Source: Dipteris shenzhenensis (taxonomy: Eukaryota; Polypodiophyta; Polypodiopsida; Gleicheniales). Taken from it: DNA of 64,000 bases. This document shows, piece by piece, positions 34,281 through 45,374 of this stretch; within the stretch, counting starts at the first letter, position 1; every line of letters begins with the position of its first letter. Both the position numbers and the translations under genes were made by a program. The notes under the pieces were generated by a model, which saw nothing but the letters and a program-made list of their open reading frames with translations, was not told the DNA's origin and did no database searches. The stretch is taken from assembly GCA_047967505.1 (NCBI GenBank), contig CM106538.1; one strand, written 5' to 3'.

Positions 34281-34304
34281 TGTGGAGAGTGGGAGGGAAG
34301 TAAG
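34281..34304 (-). repeat. 3' LTR of element H, outer 24 bp
   Basis: TGTGGAGAGTGGGAGGGA corresponds to TTTGAAGAGAGTGGGAGAGA in H's other LTR. It ends in GTAAG, one copy of F's target duplication. Confidence 0.85.
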
Positions 34305-34656
34305 TGTTGAGATATCGAGCTCCACCCGCGATATGCCAGGGTGACTGTTGTGCATTTATGTCACCGACTTGTTAGCTGGAGATGCAGTTGGTACACCGCC
34401 CACGAATAATAGCTGGATGACAGCTATCCTTATCTACTATAGTTTGTGGCTCAGTTAGTATGCCACCTTAGTTAGTTGAGTTTGGTTTGAGACCCACATA
34501 TAGGGTTCTTCTATTTCTTTGTACTTGACTTCTTTTGGCTTACACAACTAAGAAGAGGAAAACTGTTTTTAGCCTCCACCTTTGTGTGTATTCCCCCATT
34601 GTGCATGTGAGAAAGCCGCAAGTGAGAGTCCTTCCCTCTCTCCCACTATCTTCACA
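34305..34656 (+). repeat. 5' LTR of element F
   Basis: 352 bp, from TGTTGAGATATCGAGC to CTATCTTCACA, preceded by GTAAG. Confidence 0.97.
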
Positions 34657-34669
34657 TGGTATCAGAGCC
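34657..34669 (+). promoter_or_regulatory. Primer-binding site of element F
   Basis: TGGTATCAGAGCC immediately after the LTR, a perfect initiator-Met tRNA type site. Confidence 0.95.
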
Positions 34670-34899
34670 TTGTTCGTGGTAAGGAGCTCAAGAAAGCAAG
34701 CCAAGTTCGTGGTGTCCTGGTAAGAGGACAAGTGTTGCTTTCCTATTTCGAGTTTGGGAGCAAATCTCTGCAGGTAGCACAGCCAGAAGTGCAGGAGTGC
34801 ACTGTTTCAGATTGAGACGCCCTTCGCGGTGTGGCGAGAGCGCAGTATATGCTGCGGGTAAGGGCGAAGCCCTTAGTGACTTTATTTTTCTGATTTGAG

Positions 34900-35351
34900 G
34901 CCATTTTGGGGCCCGTTTTGAAGGCGGAAGTTCTTCGCAGGCACTCAGAAAAAGGCCCTGTTTTTTGCTGTGCGACCACTGCGCGGCTAGTCGGTGGAAA
35001 GGTGTCGCAGAGATTGCATTGTATGCTTGTGTGCAGAGATATTGGGAGTTACAGATTCATGCCTGTTGCCTGTTGATGCAAAATCGTCACTAGGAAGTGA
35101 CTGTGTGGTGAAATACCACTTTCGTGCCGTTTTGGGGCCCGTTTTGAAGGCGGAAGTTCTTCGCAGGCACTCAGAAAAAGGCCCTGTTTTTTGCTGTGCG
35201 ACCACTGCGCGGCTAGTCGGTGGAAAGGTGCCGCAGAAATTGCATCGTATGCTTGTGTGCAGAGATATTGGGAGTTACAGATTCATGCCTATTGCCTGTT
35301 GATGCAAAATCGTCACTAGGAAGTGACTGTGTGGTGAAATACCACTTTCGT
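34900..35351 (+). repeat. 226-bp tandem duplication in F's leader
   Basis: TTTTGGGGCCCG starts at 34904 and again at 35130. The two units are nearly identical through AAATACCACTTTCGT, which ends at 35125 and 35351. The unit lies between PBS and gag, where A, D, G and H have one copy. Confidence 0.95.
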
Positions 35352-35426
35352 CAGTCTTGCAGATCTGCCCGTGTGTGGCAAAAGTTGTGTTTTTTGCAGT
35401 GACAGAATATTTTGCAGTGTTCTGTA

Positions 35427-38400
35427 ATGGCATTTGATTCTCTTTCATAGATTGTCACTGAAAAGCTTGACAAGAACAACTTCCAGGCATGGAAGTTTAG
35501 AATGACGAATTTCGTGATGGGAAAAGGCTATTGGGAATTCATTACAGGAAATGAAGAAGAACCTGTTCTTCCTAATGTTCCCAGTCAACAGGAAATGCAG
35601 GCATTCAAAGGATGGCATGAGAGAGCCAGGAAAGTTATGTACTGGCTGTCTATCAGTATTTCAGACTCCATGATTGTGCATATTCAGGATGCAAATACAC
35701 CAAAGGAGGCATGGGATACTTTGGCAAAAATGTATAGCACAAATATGCAAGCCAGGAAAATGCAACTCAAACAGGAGTTGCACAATGTGCAGAGAGAAAA
35801 TTTGAGCATAAATGACTACCACATGAAAGTGAAGAAAATTGCAGATGCACTTGCTTCCATTGGGTCGCCAGTGGATGATGATGATTTGGTTTCTGTGACC
35901 TTGAATGGTCTAGGAAAGGATTATGCACAGTTCTGGACATCCATTGCAGTCCGTGAAAACTTTCCTGATTTTGAGGAGTTGATTGCTCTTCTAATTTCTG
36001 AAGAGCAGAGAAATGGGGGTGCATCTTCTTCAGCAGGAACTTCAAAAGAAACTATCTTCTACTCAAATGTTGGCAGAGGTAGAGGCAGAGGTAGAGGAGG
36101 CCGATCTGCAGGCCGTGGTAGAAATCAGAATATGCAGCAAACGCAAGAAAACCAGTCCTATGCAGGAGGATGTGGTAACTCTAGAGGCAGGGGGAGCCAA
36201 AGAGGCCGTGGTGGATGGCAGAGAAGCCAAAATGCAAACAGCAATGTTGAATGCTACTATTGTGGCAAAATGGGTCATATGGCTAAGGACTGCTATAAAA
36301 AGCAGAATGACATTATGAGTGGAAAATTGCAGCAAGGCAATTATGCATCTTCTAGCAGGCAGGGTGATGACAGAAATGAGCATCTATTTATGGTGCAGCA
36401 TATGACCAATTCTGTGACAAGTGCAGAAGAACAAAATGATGTGTGGTATGTTGACTTGGGTGTGTCAAACCACATGACAGGTCACACTGAATGGATGCAC
36501 GATGCAAGAAAAATGGAAAAACCAGGATTTGTAGAGACTGGTGATGATACTGCACATCCTATTGTGCAGATTGGCAAAATTCCTTTGTCTATGCAGGATG
36601 GGAAAAAGAAATACTTGTCTGATGTATTTCATGTCCCGAACATCACCAAGAACCTGGTTTCTATTGGTCAGATGGTTGAGCAGGGCTTGCAGGTTAGATT
36701 TAATCCTCATGGATGCTTTGTTGAGGATATGAAAAATAATGGTCGCTTGATAGCAAAAGGAAAGAAGAAAGGCAGGATGTTTACGTTGGATGCGGACATG
36801 CCTGAATTGAGTGCAGCAATGTTTGCACATGGGACCAGTGTAGTTGCAGATATTGATATCTGGCATAAACGCATTGGTCATGTTAATATACAGCGACTTA
36901 AATCAATGCAAGCCCAAAATATTGTTGCAGGATTGCCTAAATTCAAGGTTGCAGAAATGCACAAGGTTTGTGAAGACTGTCAATTTGGGAAACAGGCAAG
37001 GAAACCTTTTCCTAGCCATGTTCAAGAGAGTAAAAGGCCATTGGAATTAATCCACTCTGATGTGTGGACTACAAAAGCTGCATCTACTAGAGGCTGTCAC
37101 TATTTTGTCACATTTATTGATGACTTCAGCAGAAAACTGTGGGTGTATTTTATGAAAAAGAAAAGTGAAGTGTTTGGGCACTTCAAAGCTTTCAAAGCTA
37201 TGGTTGAAAAAGAAACAGGCCCGCAAATAAAATGCCTAAGGTCAGATGGAGGGGGAGAGTACCTCTCAAATGAGTTTGCAAGGTTCTTGCAGGAGCATGG
37301 TATAAAGCAGCAATATTCATGCAGTCATACCCCACAGCAAAATGGAATTGCAGAAAGAAAAAACAAGCATATTGGAGAGGTATCTCGGGCTATGCTAAAT
37401 GAAAAAGATCTACCAGATTATTATTGGGCTGAAGCAGTTGCTACAGCAGTCTATATAATGAATAGGACTCCCACTGCAGCAATACATGGCATGACGCTAG
37501 AGGAGATGTATACTGGTAGGAAACCAGATATTTCTCATTTGAAGATTTTTGGTTGCCTATGTCCATGTGCCAGATGAGTTGAGGTCCAAGTTGGACCCAA
37601 AAGCTGAGAAGTGCATCTTTATTGGTTATTCTCTACAGCAGAAAGGGTATAGATGCTATAACCCTTCTACACGTAAGTTCACAGTGAGCAGAGATGTTGT
37701 TTTTGATGAGATGAGCAGCTGGTATAAACCAGTAAATGTGATGATTGATGTAGATGCACAAAATGGTAATGCTGCACAGAATGCACAGCAGCAATCACAA
37801 AATATCAGTGGACCTGGAGTGTCCTCTACCAGTGGTTCACATGCTTCGCCATGGACAGGCAGATTGAGATCAAGAGAATCCCCTCAAAGCAATGCAGAGA
37901 GTGGTACGCAGGTATCACGAAAAGGAAAAGAGAAGGTAGATCAGCCCATGTATGATGTGAATGCAGGTCACTCTTGTGTGGATGGTGAATCCAGTGGCTC
38001 AGAACAGAGCATTGATGATGAGTTGGGTATTCCTTCTGTTGTTACACCTGGAGTAAGGAAGACCAGGGATGTTTTGAGAGCACCTGGAAGTGAGCCTATT
38101 TTGCGCAGGTCTACCAGGGTTAGGTATCCTGTGGATAGGCTGAAATATGATGGATTTACAGCCATTCACTATGCCTATATGGTCAAAGTGATACAGGAAC
38201 CAGAACCCACTTCTTTTGAGCAAGCCATGGGAAATGAAAAATGGGAGAAAGCCATGGATGAAGAAATGGATGCCTTGGATGCTAATGCTACATGGGAATT
38301 GGTGCCTTTGCCTAAAGGCAAGAATGCAATTGGTTGTAAGTGGGTTTATAAGATCAAGCACAATGCAGATGGTTCTGTGAACAGATACAAGGCAAGATTA

Positions 38401-39790
38401 GTTGTCAAGGGGTATGCACAGACATATGGCATTGATTATGAAGAAACTTTCAGCCCGGTTGCAAGGATGGCAACCGTAAGAGCAGCCATTGCTATGGCTG
38501 CATCAAAAGGATGGTCTTTACATCAGATGGATGTAAAGAATGCCTTCTTGCATGTGGTGATTTGCAAGAAGAGGTCTTTATGGAGCAGCCAGCAGGTTAT
38601 GTTCATGCCACTCATCCTGAGTTTGTTTGCAGGTTGAAGAAAGCCTTGTATGGCTTGAAGCAAGCACCTAGAGCATGGTCTGACAAGATAGGACAATATC
38701 TTGTCACTATTGGCTTTCAGATTTCCAAGGCAGATTTCTCACTCTATGTGAGAAAAACAGAGAAAGGGATTATGCTGCTGGTCATTTATGTTGATGATTT
38801 GATCATCACAGGTAATAGTGATGAAGATATCCTTCATGTGAAAATGCTATTGAGGCAGAAGTTTGAGATGAAGGATTTGGGAGAGCTGCGTTATTTCTTG
38901 GGCATTGAGGTGATTAGATCACCAAGTGGGATACAGCTCTTGCAGAGGCAATATGGATTGGACATGCTGTCCAAATATGGGATGACAGGCTGTAAGCCTA
39001 TTTCAGTTCCTTTGGAGTAGAATGTGAAGCTGAGCGCAGATGCAGAGGTGAGCTTCTAGAAGACCCTACTATATACAGATGCATAGTAAGAAGTTTGATT
39101 TACATGACTATTACCAGGCCAGATTTGAGCTATGCTGTTGGGTTGGTAAGTCAGTTTATGCAGGCTCCAAGGAAACCGCATTTGGATGCGGCTAGACGCA
39201 TACTTAGGTATGTGAAGTCCACATTGCAGTATGGACTATTTTATGAGGCTGGGGTTCAGATACAGTTGCATGGATACACTGATGCTGATTGGGCTGGTAG
39301 CATTTCTGATAGACGATCTACCAGTGGATATGTGTTCTCTTTTGGGAGTGCTGCAGTCACTTGGAGCAGCAAGAAACAGCCTACAGTTGCCTTGTCGAGC
39401 ACAGAGGCTGAGTACAGGGGTGCAGCAATGGCTGCATGTGAGGTAGCTTGGTTGCATAAGCTACTTTATGATATGCATTAGTCTACAGATGGGCCGGTTG
39501 TCATTTATTGTGACAACATGAGCAGTATACACTTGGCAAAGAACGCAGTCTTTCATGCCAGAACAAAGCACATTGAGGTGCATTATCACTATGTGCGGGA
39601 GAAGGTTTTACTAGGTCTTATTGATCTAGTTTATGTCAGCACAGAGGATCAGGTAGCTGACATATTCACGAAAGCATTGGGCGCAGAGAAGCTGCGCAAG
39701 TTCAGAGACCTGCTTGGTGTGCAGGATTTGAGATTGAGCTCGAGGGGGAGTGTTGAGATATCGAGCTCCACTCGCGATATGCCAGGGTGA
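35427..39790 (+). pseudogene. Element F gag-pol pseudogene
   Basis: ATG at 35427; codon 8 is TAG (35448-35450), after which the same frame stays open to about 37555. That block holds gag, knuckle CYYCGKMGHMAKDC (36252-36293), protease with DLG in place of DSG (near 36453), GAGpre-integrase HKRIGHVNIQRLK, and integrase with LRSDGGGEYLSNEF. A 5-base loss near 37556 shifts frame. The integrase tail and RT follow to about 38552, where a 2-base gain shifts again. [14 protein letters not shown] (38787) is intact. Further breaks are TAG at 39018, a 2-base gain near 39048 and TAG near 39479. RNase H (DADWAGSISDRRSTSGY) follows and the frame ends at 39790 inside the LTR. Non-functional. Confidence 0.93.
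39736..39750 (+). promoter_or_regulatory. Polypurine tract of element F
   Basis: GAGCTCGAGGGGGAG abutting the 3' LTR. Confidence 0.88.
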
Positions 39791-40102
39791 CTGTTGTGCA
39801 TTTATGTCACCGACTTGTTAGCTGGAGATGCGGTTGGTACACCGCCCACGAATAATAGCTGGATGACAGCTATCCTTATCTACTATAGTTTGTGGGTCAG
39901 TTAGTATGCCACCTTAGTTAGTTGAGTTTGGTTTGAGACCCACATATAAGGTTCTTCTATTTCTTTGTACTTGACTTCTTTTGGCTTACACAACTAAGAA
40001 GAGGAAAACTGTTTTCAGCCTCCACCTTTGTGTGTATTCCCCCATTGTGCATGTGAGAAAGCCGCAAGTGAGACTCCTTCCCTCTCTCCCACTATCTTCA
40101 CA
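39751..40102 (+). repeat. 3' LTR of element F
   Basis: 352 bp with about 6 substitutions relative to the 5' LTR. It is followed by GTAAG, after which H's LTR resumes. Confidence 0.97.
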
Positions 40103-40107
40103 GTAAG

Positions 40108-40436
40108 GAGTCTCACTTGCAACTTTCTCACATACACGATAGGGGAATATACACAAAGGTAGAGGCTGAAAACAATTTTCCTCTTCTTAGTTGTGAAAGC
40201 CAAAAGAACTCACTGAGTAGAAAAGTAATAGGTGAACCCTATATGTGGGTCTCGAACCAAACTCAACTAACTAAGGTGGCATACTAGTTGAGCCACTAAG
40301 TAAAGTACATAAGGATAGCTGTCATCCAGCTATTATTCATGGGCCGTGCACCAACCGCATTTGCAGCAACAAGTCGATTACATAAATGCACAACGGTCAC
40401 CCTGGCATATCATGAGTGGAGCTCGATATCTCAACA
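40108..40436 (-). repeat. 3' LTR of element H, main part
   Basis: The sequence resumes at GAGTCTCACTTGC after F's GTAAG and ends GATATCTCAACA. It is followed by H's PPT complement at 40437-40451 (CTCCCCCTCGAGCTC). Confidence 0.92.
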
Positions 40437-43400
40437 CTCCCCCTCGAGCTCAATCCCAATTCCTGCACACCAAGCAGGTCTCTGAACTTGTGCAGCTTCT
40501 CTGCACCCAATGCCTTTGTGAATATGTCAGCTACTTGATCGTCTGTGCTGACATAAACTAGATCAATAAAACCTACTAGAACCTTCTCCCGCACATAGTG
40601 ATAATGCACCTCAATGTGCTCTGTTCTAGCATGATAGACTAGGTTATTTGCCGAGTGTATATTGCTCATGTTGTCACAATAAAATACAACTGGCCAATCT
40701 GTAGACTGATGCATATCATAAAGTAGCTTATGCAACCAAGCTGCCTCACATGCAGCCATTGCTGCACCCTTGTACACAGCCTCTATGCTTGACAAGGCAA
40801 CTGTAGGCTGTTTCTTGTTGCTCCAAGTGACTGCAGCATTCCCAAAAGAGAACACATATCCACTGGTAGATCATCTATCAAAAATACTACCAGCCCAATC
40901 AGCATCAGTGTATATCCATGCAATTGTATCTGAACCCAGTCTCATAAAATAGTCCATACTACAATGTGGACTTCACATACCTCAGTATGCGTCTAAATGC
41001 GGTTTCCTTGGAGCCTGCATAAACTGACTTACCAACCCAACAACATAGCTCAAATCTGGCCTGGTAATAGTCATATAGATCAAACTTCCTACTATGCGTC
41101 TGTACATAGTAGGGTCTTCCAGAAGCTCACCTGCATCTATGCTCACCTTCACATTCTGCTCCAAAGGAATTGAAATAGGCTTACATTCTGTCATCCCATA
41201 TTTGGATAGCATGTCCAAGCCATACTGCCTCTGCAAGAGCCATATCCCACTTGTGGATCTAATCACCTCAATGCCCAAGAAGTAACGCAGCTCTCCCAAA
41301 TCCTTCATCTCAAACTTCTGCTTCAATAGCATTTTCACATGAAGGATATCTTCATCACTATCACCTGTGATGATCAAATCATCAACATAAATGACAAGCA
41401 GCATAATGCCTTTCTCTGTTTTTCTCACATAAAGTGAGAAATATGCCTTGGAAATTTGAAAGCCAATAGTGACAAGATACTGTCCTATCTTGTCAGACCA
41501 TGCTCTGAGTGCTTGCTTCAAGCCATACAAGGCTTTCTTCAACCTACAAACAAACTCAGGATGAACAGCATGAACATAACCTGGTGGCTGCTCCATATAC
41601 ACCTCTTCTTACAAATCACCATGCAAGAAATCATTCTTTACATCCATCTGATGTAAAGACTATCGCTTTGATGCAGCCATAGCAGTGACCGCTCTTACAG
41701 TTGCCATCCTTGCAACCGGACTGAATGTTTCTTCATAATCAATGCCATATGTCTGTGCATACCCCTTGACAACTAATCTTGCCTTGTATCTATTCACAGA
41801 ACCATCTACATTGTGCTTCACCTTATAAACCCACTTGCGCCAATTGCGTTCTTGTCTTTAGGCAAAGGCACCAATTCCCATGTAGCATTTGCTTCCAAGG
41901 CATCCATTTCTTCATCCATGGCTTTCTCCCATTTTTCTTTTCCCATGGCTTGCTCAAAGAAGTGGGTTCTGGTTCATGTATCACTTTGACCATATAGGCA
42001 TAGTGAATGGCTGTAAATCCATCATATTTCAACCTATCCAGAGGATACCTAGCACTGGTAGCCCTATGCAAAATAGGCTCACTACTAGGTGCTCTCAAAA
42101 CATCCCTTGTCTTCCTTACTCCAGGTGTAACAATAGAAGGAAACCCAACTCATCATCAAGGCTGTGTTCTGAGCCACTAGATTCACCATCCACATAAGAG
42201 TGACATGCATTCACATCAACCATGGACTGATCTACTTCCTCTTTTCCTTTTCGTGATACTTGCATACCACTATCTGCATTGCTTTGAGGAGATGCTCTTG
42301 ATCTCGATCTGCTTGTTCGTGGTGAAGTATGTGAACCACTGCTAGAGGAAACTATAGGTCCACCAATATTTTGTGATTGCTACTGTCAATTCTTTACAGC
42401 ATTACCCTTTCGTGCATCTACATCATCAATCACATTTACTGGTTTATACCAGCTGCTCGTCTCATCAAAAAGAACATCTCTGCTTATTGGTTTCATTGAT
42501 CATGGCACGAGATACCTCTCCAATATGCTTGTTTTTCCTTTCTGCAAGTCAATTTTGTTGTGGGGTATGATTGCATGAATATTGTTGCTTTATGCCATGC
42601 TCCTGCAAGAACCTTGCAAACTCATTTGAGAGGTACTCTTCCCCTCCATCTGACCTTAGGCATTTTATTTGCAAGCCTGTTTCTTTTTCAACCATAGCTT
42701 TAAAAGCTTTGAAATGCCCGAATACTTCACTTTTCTTTTTCATAAAATACACCTAAACTTTTCTACTATAGTCATTAATAAAAGTGACAAAATAATGACA
42801 GCCTCCGATAGATACAACTTTAGTAGTCCACACATTAGAGTGGATTAATTCCAATGGCCTCTTACTCTCTTGAACATGTCTAGGAAGTGGTTTCCTTTCC
42901 TATTTTCCAAATTGACAGGCTTCACATACCTTATGCATTTCTGCAACCTTGAACTTAAGCAATGCTGCAACAATATTTTGGGCCTGCATTAATTTAAGTC
43001 ACTATACATTAACATGACCAATGCGTTTATGCCAGATATCAATATCTGCAACTACACTGGTCCCATGTGCAAACATTGCTACACTCAATTCAGGCATGTC
43101 TGCATCCAACCTAAACATCCTACCCTTCTTCTTCCCTTTTGCTATCAAGTGAGCTTTATTTTTCATATTCTCAACAAAGCATCCATGAGGATTAAATCTA
43201 ACCTGCAAGCCCTACTCAACCATTTGACCAATAGAAACCAAGTTCTTGATGATATTTAGGATATGAAATACATCAGACAGGTATTTATTTTTTCCATCCT
43301 GAATAGACAAAGGAATTTTACCAATCAGGACAATAGGATGTGCAGCATCATAACCAGTCTCCACAAATCCTGGTCTTTCCATTTTCCTTGCATCCTGCAT

Positions 43401-44468
43401 CCATTCTGCATGACCTGTCATGTGGTTTGACACACCTGAGTCAACATGCCACACATCATTGCTTTCTTTTGCACTTGTCATAGAATTGGTCATGTGCTGC
43501 ACCATAAACAGATGCTCATTTCTGTCATCACCCTGTCTACTAGAGGATGCATAATTGCCTTGCTACAATTTTCCAGTCATAATGTCATTCTCCTTTTTAT
43601 AGCAGTCTTTAACCATATGACCCATTTTACCATAGTAGTAGCATTCAACATTGTTGTTTGCATTTCAGCCTCTCTACCATCCACCATGACCTCTTTGGCT
43701 CCCTCTGCCTCTAAAGTTACCACGTCCTTCTCCATAGGACTGATTTTCTTGAATTTGCTGCATATTTTGATTTCTACCATGACCTTTAGATCGGCTTGCT
43801 CTACCTCTACCTCTACCTCTTCCAGCATTTGAGTAGAAGACAGTTTCTTTTGAAGTTCCTTCTGAAGAAGATGCACCACCATTTCTATACTCTTCAGAAA
43901 TTAGAAGAGCAATCAACTCCCAAAATCATGAAAATTCTCACGGACGGCAATGGATGTTCGGAACTGTTCATAATCCCTTGCTAGACCATTCAAGGTCACA
44001 TAAACTAAATCATCATCGTCCACTTGCGACCTAATAGAAGCAAGTGCATCTGCAATCTTCTTCACTTCATGTGGTAGTCATTGATGCTCATATTTTCTCT
44101 CTGCACATTATGCAACTCCTGCTTGAGAGCTGCATTTTCCCGGCTTGCGTATTTGTGCTGTACATTTTTGTCAAAGTATCCCACACCTCCTTCGGCGTGC
44201 TTGCATCCTGAATATGCACAATCATAGAATCTAAAATACTGATAGACAGCCAGTACATAACTTTTCTGGCTCTCTCATGCCATCCTTTAAATGCCCACAA
44301 CTCCTGTTGATTGGGAACATTAGGAATAACTGGTTCTTGTTCAGCTCCAGTAATGAACTCCCAATAGCCTTTTCCCTTAAGGAAATTCGTCATTCTAATC
44401 TTCCATGCTTGAAAGTTGTTCTTATCAAGCTTTTCAGTGACTATCTATGAAAGAGCATCAGATGCCAT
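40397..44468 (-). pseudogene. Element H gag-pol pseudogene
   Basis: Start ATG at 44468 is followed by TAG at codon 8 (as in F). Gag is broken by frameshifts near 44060 and 44130. The knuckle near 43620 still has its Cys residues, and the protease motif has become VDSGVSNHMTGH. GAGpre-integrase (HKRIGHVNV) is near 43020 and the integrase core at about 42850-42500. A deletion then removes part of the integrase middle (junction near 42490). RT runs 41900-41000 with [14 protein letters not shown], and RNase H 40855-40450 (FSFGNAAVTWSNKKQPTVAL). The tail SSSTHDMPG reads into the LTR. It has numerous stops and is clearly the most decayed full copy. Confidence 0.88.
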
Positions 44469-44999
44469 TACAGAACACTACAAAAATATTCTGTCACTGC
44501 AAAAAACACAACTTCTGCCTCACAAGGGCAAATCTGCAAAACTGACGAAAGTGGTATTTGACCACATAGTCACTTCATAGTGACGATTTTGCATCAACAG
44601 GCAATAAGAATGATTCTGTCACTCCCAACATCTCTGCGCATAGGCATACGATGCAATTTTAGTGGCAACTTTTCACCGACCTGCAGAATAGTGGTCACAC
44701 AACAAAAACAAGGCGCTTTTATGAGTGCCTACGAAAAACTTCCGCCACCAAAATGGGCCCCAAAATGGCCTCGAATCAACAAAATAATGTCACCAAGGGC
44801 ATCGCCCCATCCCGCACCATATACTGCCCTCTCGCCGCACCGCAAAGGGCATCCCAATCTGAGACAGTGCACTCTTGCACTTTTTGGTTGTGCTACTTGC
44901 AGAGATTTGCTCCCAAACTCGAAAAAGGAAAGCAACACTGATCCTCTTACTAAGACACCGTGAACTTGGTTTGCTTTCCTGAGCTCGTTGCCACGAACC

Positions 45000-45013
45000 G
45001 AGCTCTGATACCA
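45000..45013 (-). promoter_or_regulatory. Primer-binding site of element H
   Basis: Plus strand GAGCTCTGATACCA; on the minus strand TGGTATCAGAGCTC next to the 5' LTR. Confidence 0.88.
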
Positions 45014-45369
45014 TTTGAAGAGAGTGGGAGAGAAGTAAGGAGTCTCACTTGTAGCTTTCTCACACACACAATGGGTGAATATACACAAAGGTGGAGGCTA
45101 AAAATAGTTTTCCTCTTCTTAGTTGTGAAAGCCAAAAGAACTCACTGAGTACAAAAGTAATAGGTGAACCCTATATGTGGGTCTCAAACCAAACCTAGCT
45201 AACTAAGGTGGCATACTAACTAAGCCACTAAGTAGAGTACATAAGGATAGCTGTCATCTAGCTATTATTCATGGGCGGTGTACCAACCACATCTACAGCT
45301 AACAAGTCAGTGACATAAATGCACAACTGTGACTCTGGCATATCATGAGTGGAGCTCGATATCTCAACA
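45014..45369 (-). repeat. 5' LTR of element H
   Basis: 356 bp, ending GATATCTCAACA and followed by AGGGG. The inner end reads TTTGAAG in place of TGTGAAG, a mutated terminal dinucleotide. Confidence 0.93.
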
Positions 45370-45374
45370 AGGGG

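Larger units (their letters stand above)
34305..40102 (+). mobile_element. Copia element F nested in H's LTR
   Basis: Complete plus-strand element with two 352-bp LTRs (about 6 differences), PBS, PPT, gag-pol remnant and a perfect GTAAG duplication at 34300-34304 and 40103-40107. It is slightly longer than its relatives because the leader carries a 226-bp tandem duplication. Coding is the most continuous of the family in this window but not intact. Confidence 0.97.
34281..45369 (-). mobile_element. Old Copia element H, its LTR split by F
   Basis: Minus-strand copy of the main family with a perfect AGGGG duplication at 34276-34280 and 45370-45374. The left LTR is in two pieces (34281-34304 and 40108-40436) because F inserted into it. 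Without F the element is about 5.3 kb. The LTRs differ by roughly 10% by eye, the oldest pair here. PBS, PPT and all coding domains are recognisable but heavily mutated. Confidence 0.93.
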
